From an uncultured Oscillibacter sp. (GTDB taxonomy: Bacteria > Bacillota > Clostridia > Oscillospirales > Oscillospiraceae), in contig CATNDJ010000012.1 of NCBI GenBank assembly GCA_950097265.1, forward strand, positions 1 to 62,469: 62,469 bases of DNA. The letters run 5' to 3'. The notes below the pieces were generated by a model that was not told the origin of the DNA, searched no databases, and saw only the letters and a list, made by a program, of their open reading frames with translations. The position numbers were made by a program, and so were the translations under genes. Positions 1-9,800 of this stretch are shown piece after piece (within the stretch, counting starts at the first letter, position 1; each line of letters opens with the position of its first letter).

Positions 1-648
1 GAGGATGGAGAGGAAGGGAACTCCGGAGAGGACGGCGGGGAGAAGGAGAAGGAAGCCCCCGCCGCCGAGGAGCCGGAGGGCTTCACGAAGATTCTCTACC
101 GCTATGAGGGACTGAAAAATCCCGTCAGCCTGATCTCCGCCTACGCGGCGGTGATGTCCACTGAGGACGCGGGCTTCTCCGTTGTGGACGAAACGCTGCT
201 GCGGATCGACCCGCCGGAGGAGTACGGGGCGAGAGGGTCCATTCAGCTGGCCCGGAACGTGCCCAAGGCGGAGGACGGCACCGGCGGGGGGGTCCACTCC
301 ATGCTGCTGAGCTGGGAGGGAACGAACTGTTCCGTGCTCCTGGATATGCCGGAAGGCCGGGTCCACGACCCGAAGGCGGAAACCGCCGCTCCCGGCGTCA
401 CCAGGTGGGGCCTGTCGGATTTGGAGGCTCTGCATCCCTCCAAGCTGGGTCTGCCCGGCGAGTCCATGGAGGCCTATGAAATCATTCCCCAGGAAGGCTC
501 CGTCCGCATCGCCAACTCCATCTGCATGCGGGTGAATATTTACGGCGAAAGCCATCAGATTGCCGGAAGCTACTTCCTCTCCACCGACGGTAAGCTCTAC
601 AAGCTGGATGAGAGCGTCAACAAGGTCGTAGAGCTGGACTGGGAGTAA
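1..648 (+). CDS. Hypothetical protein, C-terminal part (5' end outside window)
   Basis: The frame is open from the first base, so the gene starts upstream of the window; internal GTG/ATG codons near 151 are not needed as starts. The visible part begins with a Glu/Gly/Lys-rich, probably disordered stretch of about 27 residues, followed by a folded-looking domain of about 185 residues without a motif I recognise. The acidic linker before a globular end would fit an anchored extracytoplasmic protein, but no membrane segment is visible here. It converges with the AAA+ gene on the other strand and the two coding ends overlap by about 50 bases. Function unknown. Confidence 0.7.
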   Translation, partial: EDGEEGNSGEDGGEKEKEAPAAEEPEGFTKILYRYEGLKNPVSLISAYAAVMSTEDAGFSVVDETLLRIDPPEEYGARGSIQLARNVPKAEDGTGGGVHSMLLSWEGTNCSVLLDMPEGRVHDPKAETAAPGVTRWGLSDLEALHPSKLGLPGESMEAYEIIPQEGSVRIANSICMRVNIYGESHQIAGSYFLSTDGKLYKLDESVNKVVELDWE

Positions 649-2000
649 TCCGGGACCAGCCGGAGATTCCCGGGTTGGCCGGTCAGACGGTAAGCCGTCC
701 GGCCCGAGGCCGCCGCCAGCAGGGGAGCCAATAAGCTCTCCAGCACGCAGACGGAGGACCGGATGGAGAGGCTCCCCGAGGGCGTCAGGGCCCGGAGGGT
801 CTCCGGGGCCACCCGGACGACATTCAGGCCGTACTCCCGGCCCAGGGCCGCAACCTGCTTTGCGGTGACGGCCCGCCGGGCCTCCTCATCCAAGGCTTGA
901 AGACCGATGATGCCGCTGAAGCGGCCCGCGATTTCCGGAAGCACGCCGAGGCGCACCATCGCCCGGCGTGCTTCCTCGTTTTCCCGGAAGAGGCGCTCCG
1001 CCAGCTCCGCCGGGCCGACGGGCGCTTTCTCCGGCGGGCGCTTCCGGGTATCGGGCCGGTCCTGGGAGAAGCCCAGGGGGCGGCCCCCCGCCGCCGTCAG
1101 GTCCGCGTTGGTGGTGAAGACAAAGACGCAGCGGCGGAAGTCCAGCTCCCGCCCGCCCTGCTCGTCGGCCTTGCGGGCGGTGCAGCGGCCCTCGTCCAGG
1201 ATGGACATGAAGACCTTCAGTACCTCCGGATGGGCCTTCTCCAGCTCGTCGAACATGAAGACGGTAAAGGGGTTTTGGCGCACCGCCTCGAAGACGGGCT
1301 GGTCCTCATAGCCCACGTAGCCCGGCGGAGCGCCGGTGAGGCGGTGAACGGAGTGGGGCTCTGTGAAGGTGTTCAGCTCCGTCCAGACCAGGGAGCAGCG
1401 CCGCCCGCAGCACTGCTCCAGCGCCGGGGCCAGGGCCTTCCCCAGCTCCGACTTTCCCACGCCTGTGGGACCGTGGAAAATCAGGGACAGAGGCCGGGCG
1501 GGGTTCCGCTTCCCCGCGTGGCTGTAGAGCCGGAAGGCGGCGGCCTCCACCGCCCGGGGCTGGCCCAGAACCCGCTTTTCCAGCGCGGCCCGAAGCCTTA
1601 GGTACAGGGGCGGCCAGGGAGAGGCGGGCGTGGGGGCGGCGGGCTCCGCCGCCAGGACGGGAGGCCGGAAGGGCGCGGGGGCCTCCACCTCCCGGCGGAG
1701 GGAGGTTAGGCGGTTCGTCAGGACCTCGTAGCTGTCGAAGCTCCAGACGCTCCGGGCGAAGAGAGCGGCCAGTACCGTGCTTGTCCCCCGGTAGGCGACG
1801 GCGGGCCGCCAGTAGAGCAGATACCCCCGGTCCCGGCGCAGGAAGCCCAGCGTGGCCTGCCGGGGGGCGCAGCCCTCGGGCATCCGGCAGTCGGGAAACT
1901 CATAGCTCAGGCCCCTCCGCCCCAGCTCGTCCACCCGGCGGCGCAGGGCCTCCCGGGCCTCCGGGCCGCCGGAGCAGAATTGAGAAAATGTGACGCCCAT
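597..2000 (-). CDS. Clp-like AAA+ ATPase, single AAA domain
   Basis: A 467-residue protein with one AAA+ module of the ClpA/ClpB second-domain type. It has Walker A GPTGVGKS at about 177-184, Walker B VFMFDELEKAHPE at about 247-259, a sensor-like FTTNAD and a ClpB D2-small-like C-terminus. The first 130 residues are not a recognisable Clp N-domain, and there is no first AAA ring or M-domain, so it is about half the length of ClpB/ClpC. The ATG is preceded by AAGGAGG at 7 nt. Known family role: ATP-driven unfolding or remodelling. The substrate and any protease partner are not visible. Its 3' end overlaps the convergent gene by about 50 bases. Confidence 0.75.
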   Translation of the reverse strand: MGVTFSQFCSGGPEAREALRRRVDELGRRGLSYEFPDCRMPEGCAPRQATLGFLRRDRGYLLYWRPAVAYRGTSTVLAALFARSVWSFDSYEVLTNRLTSLRREVEAPAPFRPPVLAAEPAAPTPASPWPPLYLRLRAALEKRVLGQPRAVEAAAFRLYSHAGKRNPARPLSLIFHGPTGVGKSELGKALAPALEQCCGRRCSLVWTELNTFTEPHSVHRLTGAPPGYVGYEDQPVFEAVRQNPFTVFMFDELEKAHPEVLKVFMSILDEGRCTARKADEQGGRELDFRRCVFVFTTNADLTAAGGRPLGFSQDRPDTRKRPPEKAPVGPAELAERLFRENEEARRAMVRLGVLPEIAGRFSGIIGLQALDEEARRAVTAKQVAALGREYGLNVVRVAPETLRALTPSGSLSIRSSVCVLESLLAPLLAAASGRTAYRLTGQPGNLRLVPDYSQSSSTTLLTLSSSL

Positions 2001-2067
2001 GGCTCATCCTCCTTTTTACCCTGCCAAGTATTCCCAATTCCATTGAAATTTAAAAGCCCATAAAAAG

Positions 2068-2100
2068 GGGAGCGGCGCATGCGCGCCGCTCCCGCTTTTT
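2068..2100 (-). terminator. Rho-independent terminator
   Basis: Perfect 11-bp stem GGGAGCGGCGC/GCGCCGCTCCC with a 4-nt loop. On the minus strand it is followed by CTTTTTA, immediately after the PilZ gene stop codon. It closes the long minus-strand surface/PilZ gene run. Confidence 0.8.
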
Positions 2101-2792
2101 CATTGTTCCCGCCGGGCCCGGAGGACCTTTCTCTGGTGGGTGAAGATGGCCTGGAGAAGCCGTTCCTGTTCCCGGGGAGGCACCTCCACGAACTGGCAGC
2201 CGTACTCGAATTTCTTCATGGGACTGCCCGTCTGAGCCCGGACCTCGGTCCGTTTCACCCGGCAGGTGAGGGTAAAGGGCTCCTCCGTCGGGAGAAGGGA
2301 GGCCTCCAGCTGAAAGGTGCTCTCCAGCTGGAAGAGCTTCGAGGTCAGGATCCGGGCTCCCCCGGCGCTGACGTCCAGTACTTTGCAGGGGAACCTCTGC
2401 CCCGAATCGGAGAATACCTGCCCCTCAACGCCGATGTTCTGCCGGAAGAAGCTGCGGTTCTCGGCGCTTTGCAGGGAGCGGAGCTTTTCAATCCGCCAGA
2501 ATTTGGGGTCGTTGGGCCCGACGGCGCCGTTGAGGGTGAAGGTGTCTCCGTCCCTTTGGAAGCAGCGGAGCTTGACCTTCTGGTTGTACACCGCCCGGGG
2601 AATGAAGCCCCCGCTTTCTCCCAGGATATCCACCTGGTTCGGACCGGAAAGGCGGATTCTGCCCACAAAGATCAGGGCGTTGGCGGGGGTTAGAACCTCC
2701 ACCTTCATGCCGTTGTAGAGGTCGGGGAAGTCGTCCGGCGGGACGTTGGAAACGGGCTCTTCCCGTTTGAAAAGCGACTTGAAAAATGCCAT
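2100..2792 (-). CDS. PilZ-domain protein (putative c-di-GMP effector)
   Basis: 230 residues. The C-terminal half has the PilZ signature: an FFRQNIGVEG strand (Arg of the RxxxR-type motif) and LDVSAGGARI (D/NxSxxG). The N-terminal about 100 residues look like a YcgR-N-like beta domain. It starts MAFFKSLFKREEP, much like the PilZ protein at 51520, so the two are probably paralogues. It lies 16 bases after a giant SLH gene and is probably co-transcribed with it. By family it would bind c-di-GMP and tune motility or surface behaviour. The partner is unknown. Confidence 0.85.
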   Translation of the reverse strand: MAFFKSLFKREEPVSNVPPDDFPDLYNGMKVEVLTPANALIFVGRIRLSGPNQVDILGESGGFIPRAVYNQKVKLRCFQRDGDTFTLNGAVGPNDPKFWRIEKLRSLQSAENRSFFRQNIGVEGQVFSDSGQRFPCKVLDVSAGGARILTSKLFQLESTFQLEASLLPTEEPFTLTCRVKRTEVRAQTGSPMKKFEYGCQFVEVPPREQERLLQAIFTHQRKVLRARREQ

Positions 2793-2808
2793 GGCGACAG
2801 CCTCCTTA

Positions 2809-5800
2809 TCAGCGGGTCAGCACCCGGTGCAGGATGACGGCCATTTCTGCCCGGCTGATGGCCGCGCCGGGGTTGAGCCGGGAGGCGCTGTTGCCCCGGA
2901 CGGCGCCCATTTGGACCAGGGCCGCCACAGAGGGCCGGGCAAAGGCGGAAACCTGATAGCCGTCGGCATAGGAGGCCAGCAAGCCGCTGTCCGCGGCGGG
3001 CAGGGACTGCCCCGCGGCCTCGATGGCCCGGCAGATCATGGTCATGGCGCTCTGGCGGGTGATGGGCCGGTCGGGCTGGAAGCGGCCGTTGTTCCCCTGG
3101 ACGATGCCCAAATTTCTGGCGGCGGCCACGGCCCCGGCGTAGGTGCTGTTTGCGGGCACGTCGGGGAAGCCGGAGGAGCCCCCGGTGGGGAACTGGAAGG
3201 CCCGGCAGATCATCAGCGTGAACTCCCCCCGGCTGATGGACTGGCCGGGGCGGTAGGTGTTGTTGCTGTAGCCGTTGGTGACGCCGCTGGAGCGGAGGAA
3301 CTCAATGGAGGGCTTTGCCCAGTCCCAGCCGGAGGCGGTGTCGGCGAAGGTGGCGGAGCAGTAGCCGTTGGAAAGCTGGAGCTCCACGGAACCGGAGTGG
3401 CTGGCGCCCTGGGTGTCGTAGGCGGTGTAGGGGACAGTCAGGGTCCCCTGGAACTCCGCCTTGGGCAGGTAGCTGATCTGGCTGAGCTGGGCGGAGCTGT
3501 AGCGGGTGGCGCTGTTGACGCCGGTGCCCGTCCGGGCGGGGCCGCTGTAGTTCTGATAGAGCCGCCCCGTGTAGGGCAGAGTTCCGAACTGGACGTAAGA
3601 GAGCTGGGTCCCCAGGGCCGCCTGACAGGCGTTCTGGAAGTCTGCGGCCCGGAAGGGGATGGGATGGGCGGCGCTGCCGGTGTACCGGATGGCGGAGTTG
3701 GAGGCGGCGTAGCCGGAGACTGTGACTTCCACCGTGCCGGTGAAGGAATCCCCCCGGGTGCTGTAGCCGGTGTAGCCGAAGGTGACGGTGCCGGTGGTGG
3801 AGGAGGCGGCGAAGCTGACGTCCCCCAACAGGCGGCTGCTGCCCGAGTAATAGTAGCCCGTGGCGCTGCTGACCGTGTTTCCCGTGCGGGTGGCGCTGTT
3901 GTACTGGTGGTAGAGGGTGCCGTACCGGGAGGCGGGGAGCTCGAAGCGGACGTAGTTCAGGGGGTCCCCGGTGGCGCTGCGGCAGGCGCTGCTGAAGTCC
4001 GCGGCACTGAAGCGGACGAAGCCGCTGGCCGGGGCGGTGTAGGTGATGGCCCGGGCGCTCCCGACGCCCACGGAGACGGAGACGGCGGCGTTGAAGCGGA
4101 CGTTGTCTTCGTCATAGCCCGTGAAGGGGATGGAGACGGTGCCCGTGTAGCCCGAGGCGGGGACGAAGGTGATGCTGGAAATGGAAGGGGAGCCGCTGCG
4201 CCGGTAGTCCGTGCCGGTGGAGACGCGGGAGCTGGCGGAGCTGTAGTAGTTGTAATAGAGAACGCCCGCGCCGGAGGAGGGGAGGCTGGTGAAGCGGATG
4301 GAGCGCAGCGCCCGGCCGGTGATGGCGTATCCGGCGTCGTTAAAGTCCCCGGAGGCAAAGGTGACGGGCTCTCCCTTGGGGGTGTTGTAGTGTACGTTTC
4401 CCGTGCCGTCGTCCACGTGGATGACCAGGTCCCCGGAGAAGGTGGACCCGCCGGTGGAGGTCCCGGTGAAGGGGATGGTGACGGCGCCGCTGTAGCCCGA
4501 GGCGGGCACAAAGCTGATGTCCGAGATTCGGGGGGAGCCGCTGCGGTAGTAGTTCCGCCCGGCGGCGACCTTGGAGCTGGAGCTGCTGCTGTAGTTCAGG
4601 TACAGCGTCCCCTCGCTGGAGGAGGGCAGGCTGGTGAAGCGGATGTAATCCAGGGTCCCGTTGACGGCCTCCTGGCAGGCACTGTTGAAGTCTGAGGCGT
4701 TCAGGCTTTTCCGCTGGTTCCGGCCGGTGGAGTATTCCACGGCGCCGCTGCCCTCTCCGTTGGCCCCGTAGACCCGGACGCGGACCGTGCCGCTGAAGGA
4801 CGCGCCGGAGCTGTCGGTGCAGCGGTAGGGGATATCCACGTCTCCCGCGTAGCCCTTGGCCGGGACGAAGGTGATATCGTCGATGGAGGGGCGGCTGGTG
4901 GCATAGTAGCGGGTGGAATTGTCCACCTTGGGGGAGTACTGGCCGGAGGGGTTGTAGCCGAAGTAGAGGACGCCCCGGCTGGCGGAGGGCAGGCCGAAGG
5001 TGACGTAGCTGATGGCCCGGCCGGTCCGGCTCTTACAGACGGCGGAGAAGTGCTCCGCCGCGAAGGAGACGGGCTGGTCGATGGCCGTGGAGTAGCTCAC
5101 GTCCCCGGTGGACGTGGCCTCGATGCGGATGGTGCCGGAAAAGGTGGTCCCGGTGGTGGAGACGGCGTTGTAGTCCACCACGGCGACGCCGTCAAAGCCC
5201 GGCAGGGGGACGAAGGTCACGTCCTTCAGGGCCATCTGCCCCTGGCCGGTGGGCTGGTAGTAATAGCGCTCCGTGCCGCCCACGCCGTGGCCCGGGGTGG
5301 CGGGGGAGTTGTACTTGTAGTAGAGCACGCCGTTTTCGGTGGAGACCTTCAGGCTGTACACGCAGTCCAGGGGGCCACCGGCCTTCTCCCGGGAGCGGCG
5401 GTCCAGCTCGTTCATCACGCCGGAGAAGGAGTAGGAGGGCTCGGAGCCCATGTCCACGGTGACGGCCTGGGCCACGTCCTCGGAGACCCGAACCTTGAAG
5501 CTGGCCTGGCAGCTTGTGCCCGCGGCGGTGGCGGTGATGGTCACGTTGTCCCCGGGGTAGTTGCCCACTACCCGGCCCGCCAGCACCTGAGCGACGGAAT
5601 TGTTGGAGCTCTCCCAGTTGATGAGCTTGTTTCGGGCGTTGCCGAAGGCCGTGGTGACCACGCTGATGTCCCGGTACTGGTAGATGTCCACCAGGCTGTC
5701 TTCATGGAGGGAGATGGTCTCCCCCTGGCCGCCGGAGGTGGACTTTTTGATATAATGCAGCAGGAGGCCGGAGACCTCCACCTTTCGCTCGGAGAATTTG

Positions 5801-6738
5801 GAGTCGTCGCCCGCCGCCTCGGCCCGGATAGTGGTGACGCCGGGGGAGCGGGGGGTGACCTTGCCGGTGTTGGGGTCGATGGCGGCGATGGAGGGGTCGG
5901 AGGAGGACCAGACGATGCGTTTATCCACCTCCGAGGCGTCGGCGGGCTCGGCCTCGGCCTGGAAAATCAGCTCGTCTCCGCCGATGTCCACATAGTTTCC
6001 CCCGTCGTCGGTGGCCCGGGTGGTGATGGTCACGTTGGAGACCTGGGGGGACAGGGCCCCCACGACCCGGACGGCGCAGGCGGCGGTGACAGCGGGGTTT
6101 GCTTCAGAGGTGGCAATGATGGTGGCCCTGGTGGGATTCTCCCCGGCCTCGGCGTTGTAAAGGGAGACCGCAGCCCTGCTGGAGTCGGTAGAGCTCCAGT
6201 CCACGCGGACTCGACTGCTGGTGGATCGCCAGGACAGCTCCTTGCTCACGCCCTCCGGGGCGGTGACGGTGGCCTTGAGGGTGATGGTGGAGCCCAGGGG
6301 AATGTACGCCGAGGTTTGGTCCAGCTCGATGGTGATGTCGGGCACCTCGGGCCGGATGGGTTCGGCCTCCTTGGGCTTTACGGTGATATCATAGGTGGCG
6401 GACCCGGTGTCTCCGGTTGCGTTATCCGTTACCGTCGCGGTCACTGTGACGGTTTGGGAAGCCGTAACCGTTCCGGCGGTGACGGCGCAGGCGAGGCCGG
6501 TGTTGCTGGGGCTGAGAGAGAGGATTGCAGGGTCGCGGGACCAGACGACTTGTGCGTCCGGCGGCGCGCCGGTAAGCTCCAGCGTCGCGCCGCCGCCGGA
6601 CTCGAGTTCCGACTTGTCGGCGGTGATGGACAGGCTGGACGAAATGTCCGCCGCGGCCGCCGGAAGCGTGAGCAGGGAGCAGCACAGCGCCAGGGCCAGC
6701 AGCAGGGCCCCGGCCCGGCGGAGGGTTCGGGATTTCAT
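2809..6738 (-). CDS. Large secreted SLH protein with Ig-like domains and six repeats
   Basis: 1309 residues from the start at 6738, which has AAAGGAG upstream and opens a classic signal peptide (KSRTLRRAGALLLALALCC, cleavage near AAA). An upstream in-frame extension lacks a ribosome site. Order: signal peptide, about four Ig-like/BIG2-type domains (residues about 30-430), six degenerate repeats of about 110 residues (pattern LP..G.LY.NY ... FVPA.GY.G ... F.G...V), then three SLH motifs at the C-terminus for attachment to cell-wall polymers. The repeats suggest an adhesin or S-layer-like stalk. It sits between another giant SLH gene and a PilZ gene on the same strand. Confidence 0.85.
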   Translation of the reverse strand: MKSRTLRRAGALLLALALCCSLLTLPAAAADISSSLSITADKSELESGGGATLELTGAPPDAQVVWSRDPAILSLSPSNTGLACAVTAGTVTASQTVTVTATVTDNATGDTGSATYDITVKPKEAEPIRPEVPDITIELDQTSAYIPLGSTITLKATVTAPEGVSKELSWRSTSSRVRVDWSSTDSSRAAVSLYNAEAGENPTRATIIATSEANPAVTAACAVRVVGALSPQVSNVTITTRATDDGGNYVDIGGDELIFQAEAEPADASEVDKRIVWSSSDPSIAAIDPNTGKVTPRSPGVTTIRAEAAGDDSKFSERKVEVSGLLLHYIKKSTSGGQGETISLHEDSLVDIYQYRDISVVTTAFGNARNKLINWESSNNSVAQVLAGRVVGNYPGDNVTITATAAGTSCQASFKVRVSEDVAQAVTVDMGSEPSYSFSGVMNELDRRSREKAGGPLDCVYSLKVSTENGVLYYKYNSPATPGHGVGGTERYYYQPTGQGQMALKDVTFVPLPGFDGVAVVDYNAVSTTGTTFSGTIRIEATSTGDVSYSTAIDQPVSFAAEHFSAVCKSRTGRAISYVTFGLPSASRGVLYFGYNPSGQYSPKVDNSTRYYATSRPSIDDITFVPAKGYAGDVDIPYRCTDSSGASFSGTVRVRVYGANGEGSGAVEYSTGRNQRKSLNASDFNSACQEAVNGTLDYIRFTSLPSSSEGTLYLNYSSSSSSKVAAGRNYYRSGSPRISDISFVPASGYSGAVTIPFTGTSTGGSTFSGDLVIHVDDGTGNVHYNTPKGEPVTFASGDFNDAGYAITGRALRSIRFTSLPSSGAGVLYYNYYSSASSRVSTGTDYRRSGSPSISSITFVPASGYTGTVSIPFTGYDEDNVRFNAAVSVSVGVGSARAITYTAPASGFVRFSAADFSSACRSATGDPLNYVRFELPASRYGTLYHQYNSATRTGNTVSSATGYYYSGSSRLLGDVSFAASSTTGTVTFGYTGYSTRGDSFTGTVEVTVSGYAASNSAIRYTGSAAHPIPFRAADFQNACQAALGTQLSYVQFGTLPYTGRLYQNYSGPARTGTGVNSATRYSSAQLSQISYLPKAEFQGTLTVPYTAYDTQGASHSGSVELQLSNGYCSATFADTASGWDWAKPSIEFLRSSGVTNGYSNNTYRPGQSISRGEFTLMICRAFQFPTGGSSGFPDVPANSTYAGAVAAARNLGIVQGNNGRFQPDRPITRQSAMTMICRAIEAAGQSLPAADSGLLASYADGYQVSAFARPSVAALVQMGAVRGNSASRLNPGAAISRAEMAVILHRVLTR
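3370..5445 (-). repeat. Six tandem ~345-bp coding repeats in SLH protein
   Basis: Six consecutive units of about 110-118 codons. Each has a Phe-xx-Ala-Cys-like start, a G-[TV]-LY-x-x-Y core, a YY-containing turn, DI-x-FVPA-x-GY and an F-x-G-x-V exit strand. Units 3 and 4 are most alike. Boundaries are approximate because the copies have diverged. Confidence 0.7.
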
Positions 6739-6769
6739 AAAGCATACACTCCTTTTCCGAAAACGAAGC

Positions 6770-6800
6770 GAGGGCGGGCGGTTGCGCCCGCCCTCGTGGG
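6770..6800 (-). terminator. Hairpin between the two SLH genes
   Basis: 10-bp stem GAGGGCGGGC/GCCCGCCCTC with a 6-nt loop. On the minus strand it is followed by GCTTCGTTTTC, a weak T tract, in the 80-bp gap between the SLH genes. It may be a partial terminator or processing hairpin that lets the two giant genes be expressed at different levels. Confidence 0.5.
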
Positions 6801-6818
6801 GGAAAGTCCGCGGGGGTA

Positions 6819-9800
6819 TCAGGACCAGTCTACGCCGTTGTAGTCCAGAATCCAATTGCCATTGGCGTCCCGCGCCAGGGAAATCATCAATTGGTTGGTT
6901 CCGGGGCGGACGACTGTGGTTGCGCCGATAATCCGGTCGCCGAAATCGACGAGCATGGTGCCCTCCTGCACCTCGGTCAGCCGGAGGGAGATGGATTGAT
7001 CAATAATGCTTCCATGACCGGCGGTATTGGTAGTGGGGTTCAGATTGGTCAGCCTCACCCCGGTGCCGAAGGTCACGAACCAGAGGTTGGTGGCGCCGTT
7101 GTCTCCGACACGGTTTTCGGTGTCCTGCACGTGCAGGCCGTGGCCCACTTCACAGGTGTCGATGGGCAGGCGGCGGGGCAGGGTGCTGCCGCTGCTGATG
7201 GTGCGTTCCCGGTACCGCAGCGGGTCGTTGAAGGTGAGGTACACTGTGCCCGTGAAGAGGTCCGGGTTGAGAAGGTTCTCGTTCACCAGCCTGGGGGCAG
7301 TTACCGTCAGGTATTTGGGCTGCGCGTTCTGATAGGGCCAGGAGGCGCGGAAACCGTAAACCTCGGAGTTCTCCCCCTTGGCCACCATGAGGAGGGCGTA
7401 TTCGTTGCCGTCCGTCAGGTTGAAGGTGAGGTCCTTGTCGGTGTAGCTTCGGGCGGAATTTTCCAGGTCGTTCACAGTAGAGGGCTCGTGGTAGTAGGGC
7501 TCGTCGATGTAGAACGTCTGGTTGTAGGTCGAGGTAATGATGGTAAAGAAGGTGGACTTGGCGGACGAGGACGCGCAGTTGTCAAAGACGCTGAGTCCGT
7601 CTTCTCCCTCGGACCACATGGCCTGCAGCACCGTGCCGTCGGCGGGGAAGGAAGTGGGAAGGGTTTTGCTGGGGTCCAAATAGTTGCGCATGGGCTGGCT
7701 GAAGGGGTTGTTAGGCCGGAGGGTGAAATAGTCCAGCCGGACCAGGACGGAGGCCATGAGGGAGTTCATCGGATCGTGGTTGTTGTCCGGGGTCCGGAAG
7801 TGGATTTCCGCGGTGGTGCCGCCGGGATTGATGGTGATGGCCGGAGGCTTCGGCGGCAGGGTGGTAAACTTATAGCACAGGGCCTTCTCCGCCGGGTTGC
7901 CGGCCACGTCGGTGCTGACCAGGTACAGGATGTACTGGGTGCTGGGGGTCAGGCTGGGGATAATCACGTCGCAGGAGCCGCCCCCGTTTGTCAGCTGCTC
8001 CGCCGTGTTGCCGCGCCCCACCTGAGAGGGGAGGTTCGTCGGAGGATGGGAAATCAGGTCGGTCTTGGGGTGGTTTTCGTGCAGCCACAGCTCCCTCGTC
8101 TCGTTCCGCAGTCCCTGGGGAATCTGGCTCAGGGGGACCAGAGCGCCGTCCCGCTCCAGCTTGGGCTCGTAGCGGGCTCCGCCCACCACGTTGTAGTTCG
8201 TGTCGGTGCCGCCCTCGACCACCGGGACCGCCAGGGCGTAGACCCGGCCGCTCAGGTCCAGGTTCACCGGGACGGTGACCCGGGTGTCGCCGGGATTGAT
8301 GACGCCGTCCAGGCTGACGGTGGGGAAGAGGTCCGACTTGACGACGAACTCATAGGCCTTCGGGTTGCTGATGCGCTCCAGCGGAGCGGGGAGGTTGTTG
8401 AAGTTTTCCTGGGTGCCCTGGCCGGTGGTTACAATGCGGAGCAGCTGCGTGTTGGTGCCGGTGTACAGCTCCGCTTCCATTTTCACGTTGCCGTCCTGGC
8501 CGCCCTCGGTGGAGATGATGCCGAATTCCAGGACCTCCGACAGATCCCGCAGGTAGGGCAGGCCCTGGTGGCCCGCCTCCATGCCGAAGAAGCCGGACGC
8601 AATCATCTTCGCCGCGCCGATGCTGCCGTAGAGACTGTGGTAGACCTTTTGGCCGTTAATCATGGCGTTGATGGGCCGGTCGGGGTCGGTGAGCTGATAC
8701 CACTGGCCGCCGATGCGGCGGATGTACAGGTGGTACTCGATGTCGTCGTGGGCCCAGAGAATCAGGTCCCAGCGGGAGGACGTGGGGGCGAACTGGGTGG
8801 CCTCGTTGGGCTTGAGCCGGAAGATGGTCACGTCCCGGCCGTCAATCCGGTCGCCGTCGTCGTTGTCCGTGATGTCCACCCGGGCCGAGATGGTGTAGAT
8901 GGGCACGCTGGCGGACTGGAGAATGTTGGGGGCGGGGTCGGCGGTGTCCTGAATCTGCTTGACGTAGAAGTAGTACCGGGCTCCGCTCTGGAGCTGGATA
9001 CCCTTCCCGGCGGGGAAGGTGATGACGGTTTTCCCGCCCTCCCGGGTGACGGTGGCTTCCCGGAAGTCAATCCACTCCAGCGTGGACTCCAGATTCTCCG
9101 GCTTGATGCTGGCCTTGTTGGCCACGTAGCTGTCCTTGGCGGGCTCGCCCCGTCCCGGGGGCGTGCCGGTGTGGAGGGAGATGTGGCTGGCCAAGGCCGC
9201 GCCCAGGGCGTTCTTGGCCTTCGCCTGTTCGTCTCCGGTGGAGGAGAGGACCTTGCTGTAGAGGTCGTGGAAGAGATCGGGGTCGTCAATCGCGCCGGTG
9301 CTGGTTTTGTTGTGGCCCTGGACCTCCTCGCTGAAGACCAGGCTAATGTCGCTGTCCAGGTAGGCGTACTCGATTTTGGTGTCCTCGTCCAGCTCGGAGT
9401 GGCTGTACCGCTTGTCGACGGTGGGGGCCTGGCCGTCCTGGGTCCGGATGGGGAAGGGGAAGGCGATGGACTTGTTGTACACGCAGTAGTTCCCCGCCAG
9501 GTCCTTGGCCATGTAGTAGAGGTCGTAGGAGGTCTGGCCCTGAAGCCCGGTGACGGTGAAGGTGTAGGCGGTGGCGGCCCTGGCGGCCCGGACGGGGCCG
9601 CCCCGGCGGACGACGGTCTTGCCGTCCACCAGGATGTTCTCGATTTTAATCTGGTCGTTCTGGGTGGGGTTTTCCTTGTTGACCCGGATGGACTCGCCCT
9701 GGGTCACGGCGGCCCAGCTGAAGAGGCCGGGCTCATCCAGCATGAAGGACAGCGTGACGGAGGTGGCCGTGTAGCTGACGACCTTCAGGTCCTGAATGGT

